From positions 186,001-250,000 of the forward strand of contig CAZLMG010000002.1 in the NCBI GenBank assembly GCA_964560765.1: 64,000 bases of DNA, given 5' to 3'. Within the stretch, counting starts at the first letter, position 1; every line of letters begins with the position of its first letter. The notes beneath the pieces are model-generated. The model searched no databases, was not told the origin of the DNA, and was given only the letters and a program-made list of their open reading frames with translations. This DNA is from CAZLMG01 sp964560765 (GTDB taxonomy: Bacteria; Bdellovibrionota_B; Oligoflexia; Oligoflexales; CAZLMG01). The position numbers and the translations under genes are program-made. This document shows positions 25,762-35,233 of this stretch, piece after piece.

Positions 25762-26745
25762 ATGCGCAGGGTCGTCACGTTTGCCTTAGCGTCCACCATG
25801 AACCCGCTGGCGCATGCAGGAACTCGCGTTCAGCAAACGGTCACCATGCAAGTCGACCAGCAAAAAATCACGGAAAAACATGAATGGCTCCTAGATGCCG
25901 AGCAGTTCCGTTTGCAGGTGTCGCAACCAGGCCGAGAGATCCATTACATTTTCAACGGTCAAACGTTTCAAGCCTGCATTCGAGCTCCTGATGCCGCGCA
26001 CTTCACACAGCCCGATGGCAAGAAGGCAAATGCAAAAATTCTAGATGCGCTGAAGTCAGGTGTCTGCGTACCAGCACCCATCAATGTAGTTACCAGCTTC
26101 TACCTATCACCGCACAATTTCGTTTCTGCCCTCGACATTACTGATAGCTTGCAACTGCGCTTGAAACTCAAAGAGCTTTCACACGTTGATGGGGCCAAGC
26201 AAACGATACTTGGCCGAGAGTGCATTAAGCGTGAGTCAAAGATGCAATACGAGTACTTTGCTTACCTCAGCGGGCATGACTTGCAGAATCAAGCCATCGA
26301 GGCCGGTTGCGTGGCGGCAGACCTGACCTGGAGACGGGGACTGTGGCGCCAGCTTTCCCGGATGCTGCTGCAACAGAAGTCGGGCCGCGAACTCCGGCAA
26401 TCGCTGATGGAAAAGAAGCTAGAAGATGAAGGCTTATCTCTCACCAAAGAGGCATCATTCCAAATTCAAGATACCGGAAAAAAGCAACGACAGGTCGAGC
26501 TCTCCGTGGCCACAGATAAGATCGAACCGTCCAAATTTGTCAGCAAGGATTTTGCAGCGCCACACGGATATCAGATTCAAACACATTTCACAGATGTAAA
26601 AGTAGCTTCGACCAAGTCAGGCACAAGTGCTGTCGCGACCACTCCCACCGAGAATATACCCTCGGCGAGCACAACCGAGGAAAAGGACAGCTCCGGCAAG
26701 TTGGACTTGAACATGCTGCTTTGGTTTATGACGTTAGCGCTGTAA
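25762..26745 (+). CDS. Hypothetical periplasmic protein
   Basis: 327 residues, start ATG after TAGGGAGTG. The N-terminus MRRVVTFALASTMNPLAHAG looks like a short signal peptide. The body has LolA/DUF4412-like character, with strands such as VTMQVDQQKITEKHEWLLDA and REIHYIFNGQTFQACIR, but this is weak. Four cysteines (in FQACIR, GVCVPA, GRECIK, AGCVAA) could form two disulfides. The C-terminal ~50 residues are Ser/Thr-rich and end in a hydrophobic patch (LNMLLWFMTLAL). Follows the importer by 48 bases, so may share its transcript. Function unknown. Confidence 0.6.
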   Translation: MRRVVTFALASTMNPLAHAGTRVQQTVTMQVDQQKITEKHEWLLDAEQFRLQVSQPGREIHYIFNGQTFQACIRAPDAAHFTQPDGKKANAKILDALKSGVCVPAPINVVTSFYLSPHNFVSALDITDSLQLRLKLKELSHVDGAKQTILGRECIKRESKMQYEYFAYLSGHDLQNQAIEAGCVAADLTWRRGLWRQLSRMLLQQKSGRELRQSLMEKKLEDEGLSLTKEASFQIQDTGKKQRQVELSVATDKIEPSKFVSKDFAAPHGYQIQTHFTDVKVASTKSGTSAVATTPTENIPSASTTEEKDSSGKLDLNMLLWFMTLAL

Positions 26746-26746
26746 C

Positions 26747-26786
26747 AGGCGTTAGCGGCCGCACCTGCAGCCGCTAGCTCTCGCCT
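26747..26786. terminator. Nested hairpin between convergent genes
   Basis: Inner stem TAGCGGC (26753-26759) with GCCGCTA (26770-26776), outer stem AGGCG (26747-26751) with CGCCT (26782-26786). It lies immediately after the stop at 26745 and includes part of the stop codon of the convergent cyclase gene, so it could act on both transcripts. There is no strong U-run. Confidence 0.5.
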
Positions 26787-29133
26787 ACTTGTGAGTGAAC
26801 GTATAGACGCCGTTCCAGTTTTCGCCGGGCCCATGCTTTCTGAACTCGGTGATTCTCTCAAGATACAGGTTGGATGGACCGTCATTTAAACGAATGTTCA
26901 GGCACGTCAAAAACTCTTTCTCGGCCTCGGCCCATTTTTGCTGCAGATAGAAGCTTCGTCCTCGCTCAAAATGACCAATCAAGTCTGTCATCATATCTGG
27001 CCGAGGCAAGAGATCTGGGCGCATCAGCTCGAAGACCTTGATGGGTTCATTCTTGCCCTTCACGCGAATATCATCCAGGTCTCTCGTGTAGAAGCGACCA
27101 GGAGTTAGCCGTTCCATTGTATTCTTGGAGATGATGATCTTGACGCCGTATTCCTTCGTGCTGCCTTCCAAGCGCGCTCCCAAGTTTACCGCATCCCCCA
27201 TAACCGTGTAAGTAAACCGGTCCTGCGATCCCATGTTTCCGACCGACATAGGTCCGGTGTTCAAGCCAATTCCAATGTCAGGCTTGGGAAAGCCCTTTTT
27301 CGCCATCGTTTCCCGTAACACATCCAAGCGGCGCAGATGTTCAATGGCGACGGCAGCAGCGCGGTCCGCCTGATCCGGCAAAGGCAAGGGAGCGCCCCAA
27401 AAGGCCATGATCGCATCGCCAATGTACTTATCGAGAGTTCCGCCAGACTTCAAAATCGCGTCGGTCATGGGCGTGAAGTATTCATTCATGAACTCCACGA
27501 GCTTTTCCGGACTCAAGGACTCAGAGATCGTGGTGAAGCCACGAACATCGGAGAAATACACGGTCAATTCCTTGCGCTCCCCACCCAACTTCAAGGCCTC
27601 CGGGTCATCCAGAACCTGATTGATCACGTCTGGGCTCAGGTAGTGCTGAAAGGCGCCCTTAACTTTCTTCTTCTCTCGCTCTTCGGTCATGTACTTATAA
27701 ATCATGGTCGAAATGAACATGGTGCCAATCTCAAATGCGGGCACGGCCATGAAGGCCCAGGTACCCTGGCCAAACCAAACGTACTTATCGAAATAGTAAT
27801 AACCGACGGCAAAGGCGATGACCGCAAATCCGGATAGCAGAGCTCTACCGAAAATCATCAGCGGCGCAAAAAGCAAACCGACGGCCAAGACGATCATCAA
27901 TTCGGTTTCGTAAATAGAAACTGGACGGCGCAAGTAATCACCGGCGATGATATTGTCGACAACCGCAGCGTGGTTCTCTACCCCATCGATGGACGGGTCA
28001 AAGGGGTTGGGCCGCATATCGTTTGTACCCGTCGCCGTTGCGCCCAGCAGAAGCACCGCACCCTGCAGGCTCTTTTGCTCCTCCGGAGAGAAGGAGTTCC
28101 GGTAAGCATCTGCCAAACTATAATGGTGAAAGGAAGAGCGTCCAGGTCCGCGGTGATTCACCAGAATACGACCAACACCAGCTGGATCGACTGGGATTTT
28201 GATTTCATCTGATTCGTCATCCCGATTGAAGAGCGAGATAGTCTCGACGCCAAAGTCATCAAAAAAGACGACAATGTCACGATTCATATATTCAGCCACA
28301 GTCTTCAGCGCCAGCGATGGCATAAGATGACCATCGACATTGGCAACGAGAGTAACCCAACGATTGATCGCATCGTCGTCAGCATCATTGCCGAAATAGG
28401 CAAAGTGCGGCGAAGCATCCGCAATCACTGGGACGTTGGAGCGCAAGCCGTAGGCTTTGGATAGATTCGGATAATCGGCCAGCGTCTTGCCGTCAGGCAT
28501 GACGACTCCGAAGATCTCAGACGAGAGCATGGTTTCCAGGCCAGCGTAGCGAGGCCCATCGCCCAAATTGAATTCAGCTTCCGACGGAATTCCAAAAAAG
28601 AAATATCCAAGTACGACGTTTTGAAAGCGCCGAATTGCGTCCGCAAAGATCTGATCGCTTGGACTGTGCTTCAGCATGTTCTCAATGGCAGTCATGGACG
28701 CGCGATTGGATCTACCTTGAGCCAAAGTAGCTATGATGTCTTTTGCATCGGAGAGGCGAGCTTCTTGCGGTTCGGCGTAAATAGCGTCAAACCCTATCCA
28801 AGCTACTCCCAGCTTTTTCAAATTGTCGAAGGCCTGAGCGTAAAACTTCCGAGGAAAAGGGAACGAACCAAACTCCGTCAGACTTCGCTCATCGATGGCT
28901 AATATGCCGACTTTGCCTGTTGGCTTTTCCGCACCCCGACTATGAAAGCGAAAATCGAGAAGCTTACTCTCGACCCGATAGACGAGATCGTTGCCACCGA
29001 TAAAACTGAAACTGGCATAATGCTGAAACAACATCCAATACGACGCGGCTATCACCGTTCCACATATCACCAGTAAAGGTAGATTCTTTTTCACGCTATG
29101 AAGAAATCCGGAGCGATGCTTGGGCTTGGACAT
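26785..29133 (-). CDS. CHASE2-domain adenylate cyclase
   Basis: 782 residues from the ATG at 29133 (AAGGA nine bases upstream; an in-frame TTG at 29142 is less likely). After an N-terminal membrane helix (LPLLVICGTVIAASYWML) comes a CHASE2 sensory domain outside the membrane (VGILAIDERSLTEFGSFPFP, GAVLLLGATATGTNDMRPNP), then three helices, then the class III cyclase domain (~535-715) with metal aspartates in YFSDVRGFTT and KYIGDAIMAFW and the transition-state Asn/Arg in GDAVNLGARLEG. The Lys in DKYIGD supports ATP as substrate. A short C-terminal TPR-like tail follows. It senses an unknown periplasmic cue and makes cAMP. Confidence 0.93.
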   Translation of the reverse strand: MSKPKHRSGFLHSVKKNLPLLVICGTVIAASYWMLFQHYASFSFIGGNDLVYRVESKLLDFRFHSRGAEKPTGKVGILAIDERSLTEFGSFPFPRKFYAQAFDNLKKLGVAWIGFDAIYAEPQEARLSDAKDIIATLAQGRSNRASMTAIENMLKHSPSDQIFADAIRRFQNVVLGYFFFGIPSEAEFNLGDGPRYAGLETMLSSEIFGVVMPDGKTLADYPNLSKAYGLRSNVPVIADASPHFAYFGNDADDDAINRWVTLVANVDGHLMPSLALKTVAEYMNRDIVVFFDDFGVETISLFNRDDESDEIKIPVDPAGVGRILVNHRGPGRSSFHHYSLADAYRNSFSPEEQKSLQGAVLLLGATATGTNDMRPNPFDPSIDGVENHAAVVDNIIAGDYLRRPVSIYETELMIVLAVGLLFAPLMIFGRALLSGFAVIAFAVGYYYFDKYVWFGQGTWAFMAVPAFEIGTMFISTMIYKYMTEEREKKKVKGAFQHYLSPDVINQVLDDPEALKLGGERKELTVYFSDVRGFTTISESLSPEKLVEFMNEYFTPMTDAILKSGGTLDKYIGDAIMAFWGAPLPLPDQADRAAAVAIEHLRRLDVLRETMAKKGFPKPDIGIGLNTGPMSVGNMGSQDRFTYTVMGDAVNLGARLEGSTKEYGVKIIISKNTMERLTPGRFYTRDLDDIRVKGKNEPIKVFELMRPDLLPRPDMMTDLIGHFERGRSFYLQQKWAEAEKEFLTCLNIRLNDGPSNLYLERITEFRKHGPGENWNGVYTFTHK

Positions 29134-29333
29134 GGGCAACAATCCTTGTCAGTGTTAAAAACCAACTGTTCTTGGATATCGGCCGAGGTTGAGCAGCTCC
29201 TTAGCAAAAAATAAAAAATCGCAACTTATTGATTTACAAGGACAAAAGATTACTGCGCCGCCAGTTGCGCGGTTGCCGCTCCTGGGTTACAACAAGACCC
29301 ACTGTCGACAAGCACTAACGTGGAGATACAGGC

Positions 29334-30104
29334 GTGCAACCCGAGACTCGCCAAAACAAGCGAAAAGCCAAGAAACATCAGCAGGATATGGAAAAAGCTT
29401 CGGACCTTTCTCCGGATACCGATGTTGGACCCCACAGTGTTGGGGCTGACATTGAAGGCATTCCTTTGGACGCCTATGCCGCAGCACACGACCTGCCACA
29501 ATCCGCTGTTTGGGCCAAGATCAAGGCTGGTGTGCTGGTCGCAAGGTCACAGCACGGCAAAGTGTATGTGTATGGCGAGTCCGTTCCCGATTTTGCACCG
29601 ACCGGCACGGATCGCGCGCCTCCCCCATCTCAGACGCCCTCCTTGGCAGCTGCCGGGCTAACAAACATCGTCACGGCTGAAAGTAACCACCAATCCGCTG
29701 CGCTGCCCCCGCCGCCCCTGGGAGCTTCGCCAGCGGCTGTATCGAGCCAGGGAACGGGGACTCAGTTCTTGTCGCTATCCGGCCGGTTTGCCGATTCACC
29801 GGAAGTCGCCCTGTTGTTAGATCACCTGAGCTTAGCCAAAGAGGAGAATCGTGAAGTGCTGCGCCTGGCTCAGGAGTCCATTCAAAGCATGACCGCCATG
29901 ACCGAGCGCGTGATGCTGGCCAAAGATCAACTGCTTGGGGAAAAAGATCGCCTGCTCAACCACAAGGACCAGCTCATCGAAGAACGGCGATTGCAGATGG
30001 AAACGCTACGAGAGCGAGTCCAGTACCAAGAGCAGCAATTGCGGAAAGCCCGACAAGACCTAGAAGACATGGAGACTTTAACCCGAACTTTGGCAAATAG
30101 CTAA
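29334..30104 (+). CDS. HTH-like domain plus long coiled coil, unknown function
   Basis: 256 residues; GTG start with GGAG eight bases upstream. A MerR/excisionase-like helix-turn-helix segment at ~47-87 (IPLDAYAAAHDLPQSAVWAK, then GVLVARSQHGKVYVYGE) suggests DNA binding. A Pro/Ala/Ser-rich linker (~88-150) follows, then a continuous coiled coil to the C-terminus, with near-repeats KDQLLGEKDRLLNHKDQLIE. The arrangement suits a DNA-tethered oligomer or a regulator with a long dimerisation arm. It is transcribed divergently from the CHASE2 cyclase gene. No family recognised. Confidence 0.65.
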   Translation: MQPETRQNKRKAKKHQQDMEKASDLSPDTDVGPHSVGADIEGIPLDAYAAAHDLPQSAVWAKIKAGVLVARSQHGKVYVYGESVPDFAPTGTDRAPPPSQTPSLAAAGLTNIVTAESNHQSAALPPPPLGASPAAVSSQGTGTQFLSLSGRFADSPEVALLLDHLSLAKEENREVLRLAQESIQSMTAMTERVMLAKDQLLGEKDRLLNHKDQLIEERRLQMETLRERVQYQEQQLRKARQDLEDMETLTRTLANS

Positions 30105-30237
30105 AAAAGTGGTGTCAAAACTTTCGTCAAGCCGCCGCCGATTTCGCGATCTAACATACTGATATTAAAGTTATTTTTACCTCAACCTTCAGGCTTTCTC
30201 CGGGTTCGAACGATAAGCGAACTTAGGAGGAAAAGCT

Positions 30238-31479
30238 GTGACGCAAAGGCGTTTCAAATTTGACACGTTGCTTTTTGCAGCCGGTGTGACCTGGCTGGTA
30301 TCGCTATCCAATCCGGCGATCGCCCTCGAAATACCGGAGGTATTCGTACCTGTGCGCCCCCTAGGCATGGGTGACGCTTTCGTAGCAGTTGCCAATGATG
30401 AAGACGCTGTCTGGCACAACCCAGCAGGGGTATCCCGCATCCGCAAAGCTCGCTCCCGCTCAACATTGAATCTGTTTAAACTGCCGAACGTCTCGGTGGG
30501 CGTTAACACTGAGGGACGGGCGTTTTACCAAGAATTTAACCAGCAAGACGACTCTCTTGCCGACTACGTAGCCGAGAACAGCGGCGTTGAGGCAGGCAAG
30601 CCCTTCTGGTTCAATGTGTCCGCGTTTCCCATGATGATGCTAGACTTGGGATCGGTTCCCAGCCTCATCGGCCTCTTCAGCAACAATACCGGAAAAATCG
30701 TCATTGAGCAGGACTCTTCAGAGACCGCAGAGGTCGAGATCATTTCCGACGTCGGAGGAGTCGTCTCGATGGCCTTTCCCGACCGTACCAACCGCTTCGC
30801 CGTGGGTGTCACGGTTCGCGGCATCGCTCGTTACGCCTACCAGGATCTCGTTCCAACGAATGACTTAGACGATCGCGAAGTGATGCGCGCAAATTTTGAA
30901 GGCTATGCCAACCAGTCAATTGGCATTGGTGTCGACATAGGTATGATCGCGACTTTCGCCGACTTCTGGTACCCGACCATTGGCTTATCCATTCTGAATT
31001 TGCCCATTGGTTGTAAGGATGACTATCTCAATCCGTTCAGCAAGAAGCGCCAAACCATTTGCGGTACGGTCTACTCGGGGTCCTTCGCCAATGAGGATGC
31101 ATTGAGCACCGTCGATCCTACCGATATCCGAGCGGGCTTTTCCGTGACCCCGCGCCTGGGGCGCAATTTGGCCATTCGCCTCGCTGCCGACATCCACCAT
31201 TTGAATTTTGAAATGGGCGATGAAACTTATGCCGGGCTACCCGACATTGAGTTCAACAAAATGGTGCACATGGGAGCAGAACTCTTTGTCGGCAATCCTT
31301 TGCTCCCCAGCGATTTCGCGATTCGCACGGGATACTCTCAAGGATTTTTTGCCATGGGTGCCTCCTTTACACTGGGCTTTATCGCCTTCGACTTCGCCAC
31401 CTACGGCCGCGACGTCTCGAGCACCACCAAAGCCATCGAAGACCGCCGCGTCGTGGGCACTCTTTCCCTAGACTTCTAG
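30238..31479 (+). CDS. PorV/TraF-like outer-membrane beta-barrel protein
   Basis: 413 residues. GTG start, eight bases after AGGAGG. Signal peptide ends near PAIALE. The mature N-terminus reads RPLGMGDAFVAVANDEDAVW then HNPAGV, the motif shared by PorV, TraF-like and FadL-like barrels. Repeated amphipathic strands follow (FAVGVTVRGIARYAYQDL, IGIGVDIGMIATFADFWYP, LAIRLAADIHHLNFEM), ending VVGTLSLDF with a terminal Phe, as outer-membrane proteins do. Two cysteines (GCKDD, ICGTVY) may pair. In secretion systems of type IX this family acts as a shuttle, but no such genes are nearby, so the role is open. Confidence 0.75.
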   Translation: MTQRRFKFDTLLFAAGVTWLVSLSNPAIALEIPEVFVPVRPLGMGDAFVAVANDEDAVWHNPAGVSRIRKARSRSTLNLFKLPNVSVGVNTEGRAFYQEFNQQDDSLADYVAENSGVEAGKPFWFNVSAFPMMMLDLGSVPSLIGLFSNNTGKIVIEQDSSETAEVEIISDVGGVVSMAFPDRTNRFAVGVTVRGIARYAYQDLVPTNDLDDREVMRANFEGYANQSIGIGVDIGMIATFADFWYPTIGLSILNLPIGCKDDYLNPFSKKRQTICGTVYSGSFANEDALSTVDPTDIRAGFSVTPRLGRNLAIRLAADIHHLNFEMGDETYAGLPDIEFNKMVHMGAELFVGNPLLPSDFAIRTGYSQGFFAMGASFTLGFIAFDFATYGRDVSSTTKAIEDRRVVGTLSLDF

Positions 31480-31601
31480 CCATTTCCTTGACTTGCCAGC
31501 AATTCCCACTAGCGCGATCGGCACTGGTCGAATGCCTGCTATCAGGGTAGAATTTTCCATGGCAGCAATTCACCAGCTATCGACCAGTAAGGGCGCCACT
31601 T

Positions 31602-32684
31602 ATGATCATTGCATTACGCCAGCGCTGGCCTGCGGCAGTCACTGCCCTGGCACTCACAACATTACTCGCCTCATGCGTGACGAAGCCAACGACATCCAAA
31701 CGAAAGAAAACCCGCAGTACGCCGAGGACTAGTGAGCCAGTTGTTGCCAACACTACCGAAACGCAGCCGAAGTCTGCGCCGATGCCACTTCCGCAATCGA
31801 CAAAGCAGCGTCAGACTCCATATTACGAAGATTTAATCGCGATGGTCACCCGGCATGCCATGGTAAAGGACTCGCTCGACAGCAATGAGCGCACCCTGAT
31901 GGCTCAACTTCCTGAACGACCTGACCCAGGATCCCTGGAGGAAGCTGCGATCATTTTGGCCGCAGCAAAGCTCTCTCTCGATGGGAGTGATGTCCCTTCA
32001 GTGATCGCGAACTCTAGCCCCAGCGGCAATGACCTTGAAAACATGGAATCACTTGAGAAAGCGTGCACGAGTCGAGACATCAACTTGGTGCGTGCTTTAA
32101 ACACAAACCCTATCCTACGTTCAGCATCCGTTCATCGCCTCATCGCCGATGCTTTGCTGCGCAGCAAAGACAGTGCTGCATTTGCCAAGGATGTTCGTTC
32201 GGCGATTAAGGCACAGGCGGAACAGTGGCAAATCCTTTCCACGGACCAATCCCTGTTTCCAGAAGCTGTAACCACAGCTCCAGCACCCGCAATGATCAGC
32301 GCGGCGGACTTACGCAGCGGTGACGCTTTGCTGATGGAAGCCCAAGCTCTTGCCAATCAAAGTCGCTACCAAGATGCCGTGAATCGCTTGTCTCTGATTC
32401 CAGAAGGGAATCCGCTCTATCCGCAAGCGCAAGAGCGCGTAAAGGCCTTCAGCAATCGCGCTGTGAGTGATCTTCGGCAAAAGGCCGCTCAGGCATTTCA
32501 GAGTTCTCTGCCGGTGGGAGACGCTAAGGCAAAGCTGGCCTACCTACAGCAGGCTCAGCGATTTCTCGAAGACGCGTTGAATCAGTTTCCGGCTGCAGAT
32601 CATTTGCCGACAGTACGTGAAAATCTTTCTGTCATCACGCAAGATCTCATGGAACTACAGTCCCAGCTTGGGAGCGCTAACTGA
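31602..32684 (+). CDS. Outer-membrane lipoprotein with TPR-like C-terminus
   Basis: 360 residues; lipobox LLASC places the lipidated Cys at residue 25, after the helix AAVTALALTT. A basic, Ser/Thr/Pro-rich linker (~26-65) follows, then helical repeats; the C-terminal part (AQALANQSRYQDAVNRLSLI, KLAYLQQAQRFLEDALNQFP) is TPR-like. Such proteins are often scaffolds on the inner face of the outer membrane. Same strand as, and 122 bases after, the barrel gene at 30238-31479, so the two may act together. No family recognised. Confidence 0.7.
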   Translation: MIIALRQRWPAAVTALALTTLLASCVTKPTTSKRKKTRSTPRTSEPVVANTTETQPKSAPMPLPQSTKQRQTPYYEDLIAMVTRHAMVKDSLDSNERTLMAQLPERPDPGSLEEAAIILAAAKLSLDGSDVPSVIANSSPSGNDLENMESLEKACTSRDINLVRALNTNPILRSASVHRLIADALLRSKDSAAFAKDVRSAIKAQAEQWQILSTDQSLFPEAVTTAPAPAMISAADLRSGDALLMEAQALANQSRYQDAVNRLSLIPEGNPLYPQAQERVKAFSNRAVSDLRQKAAQAFQSSLPVGDAKAKLAYLQQAQRFLEDALNQFPAADHLPTVRENLSVITQDLMELQSQLGSAN

Positions 32685-32762
32685 ACGACTTTTGCTTTAC
32701 TTGACACTCCGTGCCAGCGTTAACCATCCGCAACGAAGCAGATGGCTATGCATCGCCAGGAT

Positions 32763-34946
32763 CTAATTGATTCCTTTTGCTCCCTTACGGGCTGGAGCCG
32801 CGTCCTTTATAGGTGCCTCATTAGCCACAGCACCAGGTTGCTTTGTCGCCTTTTGCTCGGCATCGGCAACAGTCGGCTTTTTAGCCTTAGCAGCCTTTTC
32901 CTTTTTCGCGACTGCGGCTTTGATCAGGGCCGGAATTTCTACCAGACCAGTTTTCTGTTTTTTCAGAAGGCGCGCATAGTCGCTTGCGACGCGCAGGGCT
33001 TCCTGAAGGTGCGCATCTTCGTCCAGGACCGGCTCATTCGCCATGTATGCCCTACGCTCGGCCAACTCCTCGGCCTCTTCTTCTTGGTTCTTCTTTGCCG
33101 TATCTTTGTCTTCTTTGAGGCTGACGCGAAAGCGCTCTGCCTCGCCCTTCTTGTACTTCTCAATCTCGTCGAAGATCTTCTTGAACTCCGGGTCACCCTT
33201 CACGCGCTCACCACTAAGCTTCGACAGAGTCTCGACGTAGGGCTTGGTCAAGTTTAGCTTATTAAACGACGCTGGTTTTATCTGATCCCACGGCAGGGCA
33301 TAATCGTAATGCTTTTCGCCGATCTCAAGCAAGTCTACCAGGCTGGGGAATACGATATCCGACTCGACACCGCGCAGCTGCGTCGTGCCGCCGGACGGCC
33401 GATAGAACTTACTGATCGTTATCTTGACCGCCCCCAGCTTCTCGCCGATATCATTAAGATTCTGGACAGTTCCTTTACCAAACGTGTGACTATCACCTAA
33501 GATCAATCCGCGTTCGTAGTCCTGAATTGCGCCCGCCAAAATCTCGCTGGCACTAGCCGACTGGCGGTTGATGAGCACAAGAAGCGGACCCGAGTAGTAT
33601 GTCTTACCGTCAGTATCTGACTGTGCTTCGGAAGCTCCTTCCACACCCTTCACCTGCACGACCGGCCCTGAATCAAAAAACAGACCCGCCACACGAATTG
33701 ATTCCTCCAAACTTCCTCCGCCGTTGCTGCGCAGGTCCAGTACGAGCGCGTCAATTTTATCTTTGGCCAGCTTCGCGAGCTCTTCGCGGACATCGCGGGA
33801 AGAGCTGCGGTAGTCTTGGGATCGGCTATGCATTCCCTCGAAGTCGACGTAGAAAGAAGGCAAGTTTAACACGCCAATCTTCATGCCCTCGGCCTTACCC
33901 GAGGCTGGATCTTTCACTTTGACGTCGAACGAAGTGCCTTTAGCGACTCGCCCCTGCAGCTGGATTTTTTCTCGGACTACTGGCAGCACGAGTTTTTTAG
34001 TCTCTCCACCTTCTTCGCGGATGACCGTGAGCTTAACCTCTGTGCCAGCAGTACCGCGTATGAGCCGCACAACTTCTCGCAAGTCCATGTCGATCACATC
34101 GACGGGCTCTCCCTCACTCTGTGCCACCGCGATAATCTTGTCATCGAGCTTAAATTTGCCGTTCTTGGAAGCGGCACCACCGGGAACAATGCTTTGGATA
34201 ATTGTGAAACCGTCTTCACTCCGCAACACGGCGCCAATTCCTTCCAGTGACAGCTTCGTGTCGATACGAAAATCTTCGAGCTGCTCTGCACCCATATATT
34301 CCGAATGTGGGTCTAAGCTGGATGAAAATGCGTTCAGAAAAGCTGAGTACACCGTGTCGATGGTTTGTTCATTATGACGCTTCACCACGATTTGGTAGCG
34401 CTTGTTCAACTTCTCTTTCGCCTTGGCGTCGTCACCAAGCGTACCTCGCAACTGCAGAAGCTGGAATTTCACGCGCTTGCGCCATCGTTCGTCTAACTCC
34501 TCCTGTGTGCTCGCAAAGTCTTGCTTCTTGCGATCAATATCCATGTATTCGTCTTTGGTGAAGTCGTACTTCTCCATAATGAGCTTATTAACCATCTTAT
34601 GGCGCTCATCAAATCTCTGAGCATAAACTTTTACGACTTCGCTAATGGCGTCGCAATTTCCACCATTGATCATATCGTCGAGCTTCAGCGCATACTTATC
34701 GCGGAAGGCATCCACATCTTTCTTAAAAAAGTACAATTTCCCAGGATCCCAAGACTTCACGAACTGATCAAGAGTGCGCTTGCTCAGCTCGTCATCGAAG
34801 GTATCGTGGGCGAAGTGATACTTGAGATAAAGGGTCGCCAACTGCCGAACCTGTTGGCATGTCAGCGCCCATGCCGGATTGGCAACAGCTAGCAATCCCA
34901 ACATCAGCAGCGCACGAAGATATTGCAAACGGTTCCTAAAAAACAT
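32763..34946 (-). CDS. prc: Tail-specific periplasmic protease Prc
   Basis: A 727-residue S41-family endopeptidase that trims or degrades proteins and peptidoglycan enzymes in the periplasm. Signal peptide (ALLMLGLLAVANPAWA); Prc-type N-terminal helical domain (YLKYHFAHDTFDDELSKRTL); PDZ domain (~255-345, KLSLEGIGAVLRSEDGFTII); S41 catalytic domain with VLDLRSNGGGSLEE, the Ser in RQSASASEILAGAIQDYERG and the Lys in TFGKGTVQ. The C-terminal ~50 residues are Lys/Ala-rich. ATG preceded by GGAGAGG. Divergent from the pseudo-receiver gene at 35234, convergent with the lipoprotein. Confidence 0.95.
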   Translation of the reverse strand: MFFRNRLQYLRALLMLGLLAVANPAWALTCQQVRQLATLYLKYHFAHDTFDDELSKRTLDQFVKSWDPGKLYFFKKDVDAFRDKYALKLDDMINGGNCDAISEVVKVYAQRFDERHKMVNKLIMEKYDFTKDEYMDIDRKKQDFASTQEELDERWRKRVKFQLLQLRGTLGDDAKAKEKLNKRYQIVVKRHNEQTIDTVYSAFLNAFSSSLDPHSEYMGAEQLEDFRIDTKLSLEGIGAVLRSEDGFTIIQSIVPGGAASKNGKFKLDDKIIAVAQSEGEPVDVIDMDLREVVRLIRGTAGTEVKLTVIREEGGETKKLVLPVVREKIQLQGRVAKGTSFDVKVKDPASGKAEGMKIGVLNLPSFYVDFEGMHSRSQDYRSSSRDVREELAKLAKDKIDALVLDLRSNGGGSLEESIRVAGLFFDSGPVVQVKGVEGASEAQSDTDGKTYYSGPLLVLINRQSASASEILAGAIQDYERGLILGDSHTFGKGTVQNLNDIGEKLGAVKITISKFYRPSGGTTQLRGVESDIVFPSLVDLLEIGEKHYDYALPWDQIKPASFNKLNLTKPYVETLSKLSGERVKGDPEFKKIFDEIEKYKKGEAERFRVSLKEDKDTAKKNQEEEAEELAERRAYMANEPVLDEDAHLQEALRVASDYARLLKKQKTGLVEIPALIKAAVAKKEKAAKAKKPTVADAEQKATKQPGAVANEAPIKDAAPARKGAKGIN

Positions 34947-35233
34947 TTCTGTGCCTCTCCTTTTGTCCCACGTCGCGTCGCGATGCGATTCACGAGTCTT
35001 TTCGTCAGGGATGCGAAAATCTCAAGGGCGACGTATTCTCAGTCAGCAAAAAACACCGGATTGTAGCACAACATACTGCGGGTTGGGGTTTTTACTAATT
35101 GCCCCGAGGACAACCTGATCCCCGGCTTTCTGAAAGGGCCCTCCTATGAGCTGACTAAACTTTTCGCATAAGGAACCGAATACATTCATGAGAAGAAACG
35201 CGAGGGTTATGGAAAGTTCAGGAGCGAGTGCCC

